Shown here piece by piece: positions 24,106 through 32,411 of a DNA stretch of 33,016 bases. Below the pieces are notes generated by a model. That model saw only the letters and a program-made list of their open reading frames with translations. It was not told the DNA's origin and made no database searches. The position numbers and the translations under genes are program-made. Position 1 is the stretch's first letter. Every line of letters begins with the position of its first letter. Source of the DNA: Mageeibacillus sp. UBA1046 (GTDB lineage Bacteria; Bacillota; Clostridia; Saccharofermentanales; DTU023); assembly GCA_002316595.1 (NCBI GenBank), contig DCDV01000017.1:66147-99162 (forward strand), read 5' to 3'.

Positions 24106-25023
24106 ATGACAATCAATCCTGAAATCGCCAGAGTGAAAACCATAGATCTCCTGGATAAGCTGACCAAAAGAGGCGGTGTCGATCTGCACCTTCATACCGT
24201 TGCCTCTGACGGTTCCGACACTCCTGAAGAAATTGTTGCAATCGCCAAAGAAAGAGGTCTGCGCGCCATAGCGATTGCTGATCATGATAATATTGAATCT
24301 TTGCCGAAGGCGGAAGCTGCGGTACGGCGCCTGCAGGAGCAGAACGCTTATGAACTGACGCTCATACCGGCGGTTGAATTAGCTGTAACCTTTGAAAATA
24401 AACCCGTTCATCTGCTGGCATACTTTGCCTGCAGCGATATTGCGGGCATGGATGTTTTCCTGGCTGAGCAAAGAAAAAACAGATTGGTGAGAAATGAGCA
24501 GATGCTGCGTAAACTGACTGAGCTCGGAATGCCGGTGACTCAAGATGAACTGGATAGTTATAAAGAAGGTGATGAAAATCGGCTGCTGGGGCGAACACAT
24601 ATCGCTTTGCTTTTAGTCAAGAAAGGCTATGCTGCTTCAATCACTGATGCTTTCCATAAATACCTGAATAGCGGCAAGCCGGCCTATGTCCCTCGCAAGA
24701 GAGCCTCACTAGCAACAGCCTGTGAGCTCATTCACGGGCTGGGAGGGGCTGCTATCCTGGCTCACCCGCAACATTATGGCTGGTGCGGCCATGACAGTAA
24801 GAATATCCCTTCAGCATTTCTGATAGAAAAGCTGCAGGCGGTCAAAGAAATGGGTATTGACGGCATTGAGTCTTTTCACGGGGATGCCGGTGAAATTGAG
24901 CAAAGAGAGCTGCTGCAGGCGGCTCAAGCTCTCGACATGATCTCTGTCGCCGGCAGTGATTACCACGGACTGAACAAAGACAACACTGAGATGTATCATG
25001 CTGACAGCAAATTCTATCCTTAG
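24106..25023 (+). CDS. PHP-domain phosphoesterase (TrpH/RNase AM-like)
   Basis: A 305-residue cytoplasmic metal-dependent phosphoesterase. The PHP motifs are visible in order: H28 and H30 with D35 (DLHLHTVASDGS), H60-D61 (IADHDN), a glutamate near 89 (PAVELAV), GRTH near 165, ILAHPQH near 225, and the C-terminal GSDYHG. This arrangement and length fit the YciV/TrpH group, whose characterised member is a 5'-3' exoribonuclease acting on short RNA and 3',5'-nucleotide bisphosphate; a sugar- or nucleotide-phosphatase role is equally possible. An AAAGGGG site precedes the ATG. It is the last gene of the glycosyltransferase operon, 114 bases after the membrane protein, and is followed by a strong terminator. 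Confidence 0.88.
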   Translation: MTINPEIARVKTIDLLDKLTKRGGVDLHLHTVASDGSDTPEEIVAIAKERGLRAIAIADHDNIESLPKAEAAVRRLQEQNAYELTLIPAVELAVTFENKPVHLLAYFACSDIAGMDVFLAEQRKNRLVRNEQMLRKLTELGMPVTQDELDSYKEGDENRLLGRTHIALLLVKKGYAASITDAFHKYLNSGKPAYVPRKRASLATACELIHGLGGAAILAHPQHYGWCGHDSKNIPSAFLIEKLQAVKEMGIDGIESFHGDAGEIEQRELLQAAQALDMISVAGSDYHGLNKDNTEMYHADSKFYP

Positions 25024-25064
25024 ATAAACTATTGCGCGGGCGAATCTTTCTCTGATTGTAAAGA

Positions 25065-25093
25065 AAACCCTTCCATTAATTTTGGAAGGGTTT
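25065..25093. terminator. Bidirectional terminator between convergent PHP and VanW genes
   Basis: A perfect 10-bp stem, AAACCCTTCC (25065-25074) with GGAAGGGTTT (25084-25093), and a nine-base loop. Plus-strand transcripts end in TTTATT; on the minus strand the stem runs into TTTTCTTT. The remaining 128 bases to the VanW stop hold only a weak imperfect hairpin. Confidence 0.85.
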
Positions 25094-25221
25094 ATTGGTT
25101 CTATTATTCTGTAGAGCTAAACTCATGTCCGGCGCTGCTGACCGACCCTGTCGGGCGCTAGTGACAGACTTAGATTTTTCTGAATCTACAATCTGTCTTG
25201 ATGCAGATGACCAGTCATTTT

Positions 25222-27408
25222 TTATTCCAGCAGGTTTTCAATTTCGGTCTCAGAGGCATTTGTATCAGATGGTGGCGTTTCAACAGGTGTTGGTGTCGAC
25301 GCCTCTGTTGACGGCAGGGTGGTCTCAACGGTTGTGGTCGCACCGGGGTATCCGGCAGGAATATATCCCACAGCTACCCTGTATGTCTCCGCTTTAGCTT
25401 TATAACGGCTGCGCCAGAGTTTTTCTTTTTTGACAAAGTTTCCGTCTTCATAATATTCCAGATATGTCTGCCAGGTAGTGCCGGTAATCGCTCTGTTATC
25501 CCGGACAACCTTGCCCGGAGCTAATGTTTCGTCCTCAATGTATACTGTTGGCCCTGGCTTTACGTCTTGACCAATCTTTTCCGCAGTCAATTTTATAGTG
25601 ACATTCGGAGCCTTAGTATTGCCATAGATTCGATAAGTAACAGTTTTGCTGGTTGTTTTGCCTATAATTGCTACCGGCTGATTAGAGTCATTCCTGAACT
25701 TCAGATCCGACCAGCCTGACACCATGGCATCAGTGCCCGGATCAAAATAAGTGCCGACCAGGCCGTGATTTCTGCGTTCAATTATGGTGAGGCCGGCTTT
25801 AGCAGCTGCCTGAAACAAAGTTGTACTGGGCTGGCATAACCCGCCGCCCATGCCGTCCACATATTGTCCGCTAACAAGTACAGCGGCGTTCTCATAACCG
25901 TTAGCTTCAGTAATAGGTCCCAGCACTCCCCAATAAGAAAAAGTTTCACCCGGCTGGATAATTGAGCCATTAAGCAATTCATCAGCTCTTCTGAGATTGC
26001 TCATTCTTCCTGAATGCTGAGACATAATCGGGGTTGAGGCTTCAGCCAGAAGATGGACCGGTTTTTGCAGATCGGCTGCCGTGACATCCGGATATATCAA
26101 CTCAGTATCAACCAGAATTCGCTTGCTCTCACTGCTGACGGCGAGGTAATTCTTAATTTGGCCGACAGCCGACTTATAATCCACTGTTACTCCGACCACT
26201 TCGGGCTCAATATTAAAAGCGACTCTCTCCTCATTAAAGGAAATAGCTTTCGCAGGGACCGGATCTTTAGCAACCGTGGCTAACAAAGCATGCAGATTGG
26301 TTTCAACTTTACCTTCGCTATACACATATATATAAGGCAAATTAACCGGCTGTTCTTCAAGAGCCTTGATCTCCCGGTATCGCTCCATGATCTGCATATT
26401 TTTATCATTATTAAGGGATTGCCTGCCATAGGACCACATCTCATTTAAAGTACCTTCGATGTTTAGAGCGATATCCAGTTCAGCAAAAGTGGCTACGATA
26501 TTTTTATCAGGTGTCACCAAAATAAGAGAGGTGTTTTCTTTAAGTTCTTCGCTCATCTCTCTCAGTTTATCTCTGGCTTGCTCCTTTGTGAGATTAGCGA
26601 AGCTTTCACCATCCAGAAATACTCCGGGATAGATAATCTCGCTGGATGTTAATTCCTTAGCCAGAAGAAACTCTTCCGAATTAATATCCAGACCGGTTGA
26701 TTCAACCGTATTGTTTGTAGTTTCGACCGGACCAATATTTTCTGACGGATCTGAGATTAAACCCAAAGCTCTGCCGGCGAAATATACTGTCGGGATCAAA
26801 ACAACCACTGCCAGAAGTATGACTAACAAACGTGTATCGAATTTTTTCCTGGCAGCCGGAGTAACCGTCCTGCCGTATGAAGAATCACTCTTGTGGTTTG
26901 CAGGGCCTGATTTGCCGGCAGATACGCCATTTTCTTTTTTTGGAGATTCATATTTCACCGGCTGAGGACTATATCCTGTTTTTGCCCGATTTGATTTCTG
27001 CACCGGTGATCCAGTGCTATTTTTATTTCTTAAGTGTTTACCGGTAATATTCTCTCTGCCGGCTCTGCCCGGTGAAACTGCCGGTTTAATCTTTCCGGCA
27101 GCGTCGCGCTCTTTGTAAATACCATTGTCAGATGTTCTTATCGGCTTGCTGATCGGTCTTACCCTTGAAGCTGCAGGAGATGAGGATCCTGCCTGTGGCC
27201 TCTTCTCATACGGGTTTCCTTTGGTTTCTGCGGTTTCGGGAATTCCACCAACGGGCTTTCCAGTCCTGTTTGACCGCCCAGAGGCTGACAAAGAAGCAGA
27301 CGGCTGAGACACGCGCGATGGGTTAATCTCTCCGCCATTGTCAAAGCCGGGATTAATCCTGAGCTTTCTTGTTTTCGGTGTATTATCTTCTCTGTTATTA
27401 TTTGCCAT
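25222..27408 (-). CDS. VanW family wall-associated protein with long basic cytoplasmic tail
   Basis: A 728-residue, single-pass protein. Residues 1-190 form a basic, Ser/Pro/Arg/Lys-rich, probably disordered cytoplasmic tail. One membrane helix lies at about 193-216. Outside there is a region (about 250-450) resembling the putative peptidoglycan-binding domain that accompanies VanW, then the VanW domain (about 465-597) with its signature QYVDGMGGGLCQPSTTLF, and a G5-like beta region (about 605-675). The end is Thr/Pro/Glu-rich. VanW occurs in vancomycin-resistance clusters but is widespread, and its activity is not established; a peptidoglycan role is inferred. The ribosome site at the ATG is weak. 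A TATAAT lies only about 20 bases upstream, so the leader would be very short. Confidence 0.85.
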   Translation of the reverse strand: MANNNREDNTPKTRKLRINPGFDNGGEINPSRVSQPSASLSASGRSNRTGKPVGGIPETAETKGNPYEKRPQAGSSSPAASRVRPISKPIRTSDNGIYKERDAAGKIKPAVSPGRAGRENITGKHLRNKNSTGSPVQKSNRAKTGYSPQPVKYESPKKENGVSAGKSGPANHKSDSSYGRTVTPAARKKFDTRLLVILLAVVVLIPTVYFAGRALGLISDPSENIGPVETTNNTVESTGLDINSEEFLLAKELTSSEIIYPGVFLDGESFANLTKEQARDKLREMSEELKENTSLILVTPDKNIVATFAELDIALNIEGTLNEMWSYGRQSLNNDKNMQIMERYREIKALEEQPVNLPYIYVYSEGKVETNLHALLATVAKDPVPAKAISFNEERVAFNIEPEVVGVTVDYKSAVGQIKNYLAVSSESKRILVDTELIYPDVTAADLQKPVHLLAEASTPIMSQHSGRMSNLRRADELLNGSIIQPGETFSYWGVLGPITEANGYENAAVLVSGQYVDGMGGGLCQPSTTLFQAAAKAGLTIIERRNHGLVGTYFDPGTDAMVSGWSDLKFRNDSNQPVAIIGKTTSKTVTYRIYGNTKAPNVTIKLTAEKIGQDVKPGPTVYIEDETLAPGKVVRDNRAITGTTWQTYLEYYEDGNFVKKEKLWRSRYKAKAETYRVAVGYIPAGYPGATTTVETTLPSTEASTPTPVETPPSDTNASETEIENLLE

Positions 27409-27440
27409 AAGTTTCCAATTATTATATCCTTTTTTGCCTA

Positions 27441-27478
27441 TAAAAGGGAATCCGAAGACACAATATTATGTCCTCGGA
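27441..27478 (-). terminator. Terminator after the NlpC/P60 gene
   Basis: On the minus strand, a 10-bp stem with one G-T pair (27469-27478 with 27451-27460) and an eight-base loop, followed by TTCCCTTTTAT. It sits 30 bases after the NlpC/P60 stop and before the VanW start, separating the two genes. Confidence 0.65.
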
Positions 27479-27507
27479 TCCTTGAAATTATTAACTTAAC
27501 AGGATTA

Positions 27508-29553
27508 TCAGTTGATAATTCTGCCGATCTTTGTCGGCTGTTTAGATGAGCCTCTGCTGCTGATTACTTGTACTTCTACAGATCTTCCTGGCTGCGGTGC
27601 ATGGATCATTTTCCCATCACCAATGTAGATGCCGACGTGACTGTACCTTCCGGGAGTTTTACTGAAGAACACCAGATCACCGAGTTTCACATTTGAATAA
27701 TCACCAGGGCTGAATGAGACATTGCGCACTGAGTTATGTCCTTGTGCATTTGAGCCATGCGGCAAGGAGTAGCCAAAACTTGCGTATACCCACTTTGTCA
27801 ATCCCGAACAATCAAAGCCGCTCATGCTCGCGCCGCCAAACGAATATCTGACTCCTAAGGCACTTCTTGCTTTATCCACTACTTGTTGCCGCAGAGAGCC
27901 TTTACTTTCTGTTTCTGTTTCTGTTTCAGGTTCAGGTTCAGGCTCGGGAGCGGCAGGCTTTTCAATCTCCGTTCCCGTAATAAGCTTATTGAATATATAG
28001 CCTTCTTTATCGTTGTTCATCCTGATCTTAGACCAGGTGCCGTTGCTGGCAAGCTGTGTAACTTTATCAGCATATGACAACGTTGTCAGTGTTGCCGACG
28101 ATGTGTTGGGCGCTTCCCTGACTCTCGCCGAATTGACATTGACCCAGGCATCTTTATTAACATCACTGAAGGATGATTCCGTGGTTTGACTCTCTTCGGC
28201 CGGCGGAGCGTCACTGGCCGGAGCCTCAGAGGTAATTAATCCATTAGCTATATAGGCAACTAATCCGTTGCTTTTCTTTATCTTGGACCATTGTCCATTG
28301 GTTGAAAGCTGTGTAAGTTCTTCATCCTGAGTCGCAGACCCTGCTATGGCACTTGAGGTGCTGTCGCCGGATCGCAAATTGGCATAAGCAACTCTGACGA
28401 AGACGCTAATATTTGTATCACGATAATCTGAAGCCTCTGTTGCAGGCGCAGACCGAGTTTCTTGAACAGGTGCAGCCGTCTGAGCGGGCGCAGCAGGTTT
28501 AACTGTAGTAAGAAGATCGTTTCTCAGATATCCTTCCTGTCCGCCTGAAAGCCTGACTTTAGACCAGCTGCCGTCAGTGGATATTTGAAATACTTTATCG
28601 TTCAATCGAACGGAACCGATTACTTCGGAGTCTTTATCAGCTTCTTTACGCAAATTGCCGCGATTGACTTTGACCCAGTTATCAACACCCATGTTGATAG
28701 AACTTACTGCTTTCTCAATTTTTGCGCTTTGATACAATTTTGTGCTCATATACCCGGTCAACCCGGTTTCTGTCTTAATTTTGGCCCAGTCGCCGTCAAC
28801 GCTTAGAACATTGATTACTGTTCCTCGCTGAGCGAAACCTACTCTGGACGATTCTTCACTGGGTTCAGTACGGATATTGGCCATATCGACCTTAACATAA
28901 CGTACAGATGAGGATGAATCCGACTTTGGAGTACGAGAGGCAGGCTTGCTGTCTTGCAGGTATCTGGCCATTGCATAGCCTTCTGTTCCCTGCGCAGTCT
29001 TTATGTTAGCCCAGCCATTATTCTCAGAGTACTGTTGAACGGCTTCTCCATAGGATAGCTGACCCAGTATTGCCCCTTCATCATCAGGAGCGGCGCGAAA
29101 GTTTAGGACAGTATTGGCATAAACCGTCTTGACTGCGTCTTCTCTGTTTGACGCCACCGTAAGGACTGAAGGCTCTTCTGGATCTGATTGCTCGGGCAAA
29201 GAATCGGGGGTGCTGGCCTTCGCCAGGTCGTCAATCTCGCCCTCATCAATGTCACGCCCTATCTCCTGGTCGGGCAACTGATCTAATTCAAACTGATTTT
29301 TATCTGAAATTTCAAACTGAACTTCATTTTGACGGCTTATCGACACTCTGATCTGCACTACAAGTACAGAAATAATAATAAGAGCAGCAAGTGTGGGTAA
29401 TCCTAAGAATAGTACTCTCCTGCCGAATCCGGTAGGAGCATTAGTTTTATAACGACTCAAAAAACGCATAGTCTTGCGTTTTGGCTTTCTTAAACCGGAA
29501 GAACTTTGAGGTGATGCTGTTATGTCGGATAAATTAATATCTTTCTTTTTCAT
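27508..29553 (-). CDS. Membrane-anchored peptidoglycan hydrolase with five SH3b domains and NlpC/P60
   Basis: A 681-residue wall hydrolase. A basic cytoplasmic N-terminus (1-46) leads into one membrane helix (about 47-70), then five SH3b repeats (about 143-200, 218-276, 292-350, 384-441, 469-527) separated by Pro/Ala/Ser linkers. A PEPEPEPETETETES spacer follows, then an NlpC/P60 domain (about 552-680) with an intact catalytic set: C582 (GFDCSGL), H639 (YSHVGIYIG) and H651 (MIHAPQ). It should cut peptide stems of peptidoglycan while tethered to the membrane. The methionine start has no strong ribosome site. A predicted promoter lies about 80 bases upstream and a terminator follows, so it is probably transcribed alone. 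Confidence 0.93.
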   Translation of the reverse strand: MKKKDINLSDITASPQSSSGLRKPKRKTMRFLSRYKTNAPTGFGRRVLFLGLPTLAALIIISVLVVQIRVSISRQNEVQFEISDKNQFELDQLPDQEIGRDIDEGEIDDLAKASTPDSLPEQSDPEEPSVLTVASNREDAVKTVYANTVLNFRAAPDDEGAILGQLSYGEAVQQYSENNGWANIKTAQGTEGYAMARYLQDSKPASRTPKSDSSSSVRYVKVDMANIRTEPSEESSRVGFAQRGTVINVLSVDGDWAKIKTETGLTGYMSTKLYQSAKIEKAVSSINMGVDNWVKVNRGNLRKEADKDSEVIGSVRLNDKVFQISTDGSWSKVRLSGGQEGYLRNDLLTTVKPAAPAQTAAPVQETRSAPATEASDYRDTNISVFVRVAYANLRSGDSTSSAIAGSATQDEELTQLSTNGQWSKIKKSNGLVAYIANGLITSEAPASDAPPAEESQTTESSFSDVNKDAWVNVNSARVREAPNTSSATLTTLSYADKVTQLASNGTWSKIRMNNDKEGYIFNKLITGTEIEKPAAPEPEPEPETETETESKGSLRQQVVDKARSALGVRYSFGGASMSGFDCSGLTKWVYASFGYSLPHGSNAQGHNSVRNVSFSPGDYSNVKLGDLVFFSKTPGRYSHVGIYIGDGKMIHAPQPGRSVEVQVISSRGSSKQPTKIGRIIN

Positions 29554-29631
29554 GTATCTCTCATTTCATTAGCCGGCTCAAAGTGCTGGTAAGTCGGCGG
29601 AACTGATTGATAGAACATTGAATTACCAATT

Positions 29632-29660
29632 ATTCTACATGTATTTCCTTGCCGGAGCAA
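29632..29660 (-). promoter_or_regulatory. Possible promoter for the NlpC/P60 gene
   Basis: On the minus strand TAGAAT (29632-29637), a 17-base spacer ending in ATG, and TTGCTC (29655-29660), a modest -35. The 259-base gap between popT and this gene otherwise shows an isolated TTGACA (minus strand, near 29690) without a matching -10, and no clear terminator. Confidence 0.4.
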
Positions 29661-29812
29661 GTAATACAGGGTTACAGTATCTGAACATTATGTCAATCGT
29701 GTGAACTTTTGATAACTTTACTATCACCAAGAGTTAATTTTTCTCAATCACACTACAAAAGGCAGTAAAAGCAGAGACAATTTCAGTATTAAAGCGCAAA
29801 GCCAAAGATCTG

Positions 29813-30742
29813 TCAAGTTTCATATTTTTTATCATAAATACTAAACAGATAAGATAAAAAGGCTCCGGCAATAAACATAATCACGCAAAGGCCGGCTGCC
29901 GCAAAAAAAGAAAGATTCATCAGATCAAGGCTTTCAGGCTGCAGTGCAGGTACGACAATAGTCGGAACAATTGCGATACTGGATCCGATTACAAGCCCGA
30001 CAATGATGTGATAAATAACAGAGTAATGATACTTAAACAGCAAGGTGGTTCCTTTAGCCAACAGCAATATGGTAATAATAACTCCAAACGCAATTGGTAT
30101 GATCACAGAGAAATCTAAATCCTTGATCCCATGTGCCATCACGTCATAAAGACCAAGATATATAAGAAAGTTGGAAGTCGAAAGTCCGGGAATTATTACA
30201 CCCAGTCCAATTAAGGCACCTGACCCCAGCCAAACGGCAAAGCTTGGCGCTACCTGAGGTAAGTGCTGTACACCAAGCTGCATAAGCAAGATAATTCCAG
30301 CTATGGCCAGCAGGAGGCTGAGAAATTCTTTGCCTCCTCTGCCCTCTGCTCCGGCCTTTTTGTACAAAGAGGGAAGTGTGCCAACAACAAATCCAAGAAA
30401 GAGACAGACGAATATAGGTTCATAAGCACCGAAAGCAAGGGCGACAGCTATCGAGAACAGTATTAAACCCAGGATTCCGCCAATGCCGATTGGTAAGAAG
30501 TAACGCATTCTCTTGAGGAAATTCGTCGTGATGCTGCCCAGGAAGATCATCATCTGGTCATAGACACCGAAGATTACGGCCAGAACACCGCCGGATAAAC
30601 CTGGAAGAATAGCTCCAATGCCAATAAGAACACCTTTGAGCAGTCTTATCAGCCAGCTTCTAAGCCCTGTTTCCTCAGGAATTTCAATTTCAGACTTAGC
30701 AAAATCCGCAGGAATCTCAGTTTCAGTTTTTTTAGAATCCAT
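29813..30742 (-). CDS. popT: DUF368 family undecaprenyl-phosphate translocase PopT
   Basis: A 309-residue polytopic membrane protein with the DUF368 hallmarks: GVLIGIGAILPGLSGGVLAV after a short cytoplasmic N-terminus, and a second related GLGVIIPGLSTSNFLIYLG motif, reflecting internal pseudo-symmetry. DUF368 proteins (PopT) and DedA-family proteins were shown to return undecaprenyl phosphate across the membrane for reuse in wall synthesis. The function here is taken from the family. An AGGAG site precedes the ATG. It lies upstream of the wall hydrolase and VanW genes on the same strand, which fits an envelope theme, although each of those has its own likely signals. Confidence 0.9.
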   Translation of the reverse strand: MDSKKTETEIPADFAKSEIEIPEETGLRSWLIRLLKGVLIGIGAILPGLSGGVLAVIFGVYDQMMIFLGSITTNFLKRMRYFLPIGIGGILGLILFSIAVALAFGAYEPIFVCLFLGFVVGTLPSLYKKAGAEGRGGKEFLSLLLAIAGIILLMQLGVQHLPQVAPSFAVWLGSGALIGLGVIIPGLSTSNFLIYLGLYDVMAHGIKDLDFSVIIPIAFGVIITILLLAKGTTLLFKYHYSVIYHIIVGLVIGSSIAIVPTIVVPALQPESLDLMNLSFFAAAGLCVIMFIAGAFLSYLFSIYDKKYET

Positions 30743-30957
30743 AGGTCTCCTATAATATATTAATTACAATAATAAGAACAAGTCTTCCGCAAAACATGTA
30801 ACAGGTATTGGCAAATAAGGCCAATCAAGACAGCTGGTATTGAAATCAATCAATTTTAGTCTAAAAATTCGTAAGGTAAACTTTATTCTCAGAGATTTAA
30901 TGCAGAGCATTAAGGATATTTATTTGTTGCATAATGAGTTGAGGAAAGGTGAGGCGT
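30743..30957. promoter_or_regulatory. Divergent intergenic region popT/citX with two dyads
   Basis: This 215-base AT-rich gap must hold both promoters. A 17-base dyad TTAATGC-AGA-GCATTAA (30897-30913) lies about 45 bases before citX, a plausible operator position. A second dyad ATTGGC/GCCAAT is at 30807-30825. Candidate boxes (for example TTTAGT with TAAACT on plus, TTGCGG with TGTAAT on minus) are too weak to call precisely. Confidence 0.35.
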
Positions 30958-31650
30958 ATGGATTTATTGACTGAAATTCTGGCTGCGCGGGAAAGCAGGA
31001 TGTTTAAAATACAAAACAGTTTAGCTGCATATCCCGGATCTAGCGTGGTCTCTGTAAAACTTAATATCCCCGGCTCAAGAAAGATTTCACCTGCTTATCA
31101 AGCAGCATTTAAGATAGTTGAGTATGAGTTAAAGGATAAGCTGGCCGGATCTTCTGTCGGAATAATTGCAGCTGAGCGAAACTCGTCTGCAGCAGGTTAT
31201 GACGCACTATATGTATTATCATCGCAGCCTCTGACAGCAATTGAAATCAAATATTTGCTTATCGGGCTTGAAAACAAGGACCCTCTTGGCAGGCTCTTTG
31301 ATCTGGATCTATGGCACAATGAAGTGGTTTCAGATCAGCCCGACAGCCCTTGTAATACCGGAAGACGCTGCACGGATAATCAAGAGGGCACAATATGCGG
31401 ACAAGGTGACGCTTCACAGAATGTGCCGAATAGCCAGGCTGCGCCCGAAAAGCTGACTCCAGTGCAGATTAAAAGGAATGATCTGGGCCTCGCCGGACGC
31501 AAGTGTCTGATATGTGATAACGATGCAGTTATTTGTTCCAGAGGTAAAAGACACAATCTGACAAAACTGCTGGACAAGATTGACTCGCTGATTCAAAGTG
31601 ATGTCAGAATAAAAAACAATAATATAGGTGAGTATGATTGGAATATTTGA
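30958..31650 (+). CDS. citX: Citrate lyase holo-ACP synthase CitX, with a central insertion
   Basis: A 230-residue protein of the CitX family, which attaches the phosphoribosyl-dephospho-CoA prosthetic group to the citrate lyase acyl carrier protein CitD. The family core is clear: DPLGRLFDLDLW (108-119) and NDLGLAGRKCLIC with ICSRGKRH (174-199). Between them about 45 residues (roughly 122-168) with three cysteines interrupt a region that is normally short, so this form is longer than the usual 170-185 residues. I start at the ATG at 30958 with GGAAAGG upstream; a GTG nine bases earlier is less likely. The end overlaps mntP by 17 bases. The citCDEF genes are not in the window. Confidence 0.82.
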   Translation: MDLLTEILAARESRMFKIQNSLAAYPGSSVVSVKLNIPGSRKISPAYQAAFKIVEYELKDKLAGSSVGIIAAERNSSAAGYDALYVLSSQPLTAIEIKYLLIGLENKDPLGRLFDLDLWHNEVVSDQPDSPCNTGRRCTDNQEGTICGQGDASQNVPNSQAAPEKLTPVQIKRNDLGLAGRKCLICDNDAVICSRGKRHNLTKLLDKIDSLIQSDVRIKNNNIGEYDWNI

Positions 31651-32203
31651 GCTGCTGCTGCTGGCTCTGAGCTTATCTGCAGACGCTATGGTTGCAGCGA
31701 TAACCATCGGACTTTGCAAGGCAGATGTCACTTTGCGTGACGGTCTCAGGACGTCCTTGTATTTTGGTGGTTTTCAGGCCCTGATGCCTTTGTTGGGTTA
31801 TTTTTTAGGATCTCAGTTTAGAAAGTTTGTTCAGCCGCTGGATCATTGGATAATTTTTTTATTGCTGGCTGTAATCGGCGGCAAAATGATCTGGGATTCC
31901 AGAGAATTCAGTGATGACAAATGCCTGGTTGATCCTTGCTCGCATAAAAATCTCTTGGTGCTGGCTATAGCTACCTCACTGGATGCTCTGGCAGCAGGCC
32001 TGTCACTTTCACTCATGCAGGCCCCAATGTGGATATCAGTATTCTTTATTGGCTTTGTGACTTTCTTACTCTCTTACGCTGGAGTGATGTGGGGCAGAAA
32101 GCTGGGAAACCGCTTCCGCAGTATTGCCTCTATCATCGGCGGCGTAATCCTGATTTTGCTTGGCATCAGAGTGGTGGTCGAGCATCTGGTTCTGGGCATC
32201 TGA
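31634..32203 (+). CDS. mntP: Manganese efflux pump MntP
   Basis: A 189-residue, six-helix membrane protein of the MntP (DUF204) family, which exports Mn2+ and prevents manganese overload. The two family repeats are visible, each with an intramembrane aspartate: D17 (LSLSADAMVAA) and D117 (TSLDALAAGLS), matching the essential residues of the E. coli protein. I chose the ATG at 31634; a GTG at 31628 in frame has no ribosome site. It lies inside the citX 3' end and must be translated from the same message. No yybP-ykoY-type manganese riboswitch is visible upstream, so manganese control, if any, would act through the citX promoter. Confidence 0.92.
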   Translation: MIGIFELLLLALSLSADAMVAAITIGLCKADVTLRDGLRTSLYFGGFQALMPLLGYFLGSQFRKFVQPLDHWIIFLLLAVIGGKMIWDSREFSDDKCLVDPCSHKNLLVLAIATSLDALAAGLSLSLMQAPMWISVFFIGFVTFLLSYAGVMWGRKLGNRFRSIASIIGGVILILLGIRVVVEHLVLGI

Positions 32204-32223
32204 TAACTTGCTTCACTATCAGA

Positions 32224-32372
32224 GTACTGACTTAACTGTCTGAATGCCGGCTCAACTGTCCCAATGACTTCACTGTCTTGATGCTGACTCAACTGTCTGG
32301 ATGCTGACTTATCTGACTGAATGCTGACTCAACTCTGGATGCTGACTTATCTGTCTGGATGCTGACTCAAGC
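32224..32372. repeat. Degenerate 20-bp tandem repeat array, about 7.5 copies
   Basis: Contiguous units at 32224, 32244, 32264 (17 bases), 32281, 32301, 32321 (18 bases), 32339 and a partial one at 32359-32372. Most begin ATGCTGACT or a close variant and end CTGTCTGG-like. Units 4 and 6 carry CTCAACT while 5 and 7 carry CTTATCT, giving a 40-base higher-order period. The array fills the gap between the convergent ends of mntP and citG. I saw no credible coding frame in it. The 39 bases after it hold only the start of a weak hairpin that overlaps the citG stop. Confidence 0.9.
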
Positions 32373-32411
32373 ATCTTAGTGCTTAAATAGATTGTTTGCG
32401 GTCTGGCTCAA

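Noticed and set aside
25144..25221. Possible terminator or small RNA downstream of the VanW gene.
   Set aside because: The only structure is an imperfect stem around 25163-25200 with bulges and no T-run; the strong bidirectional terminator at 25065-25093 already explains termination.
27883..27960. Short repeats (TTTCTG and GGTTCA) as an independent repeat element.
   Set aside because: They encode the Pro/Glu/Thr linker of the NlpC/P60 protein and are a normal low-complexity coding stretch.
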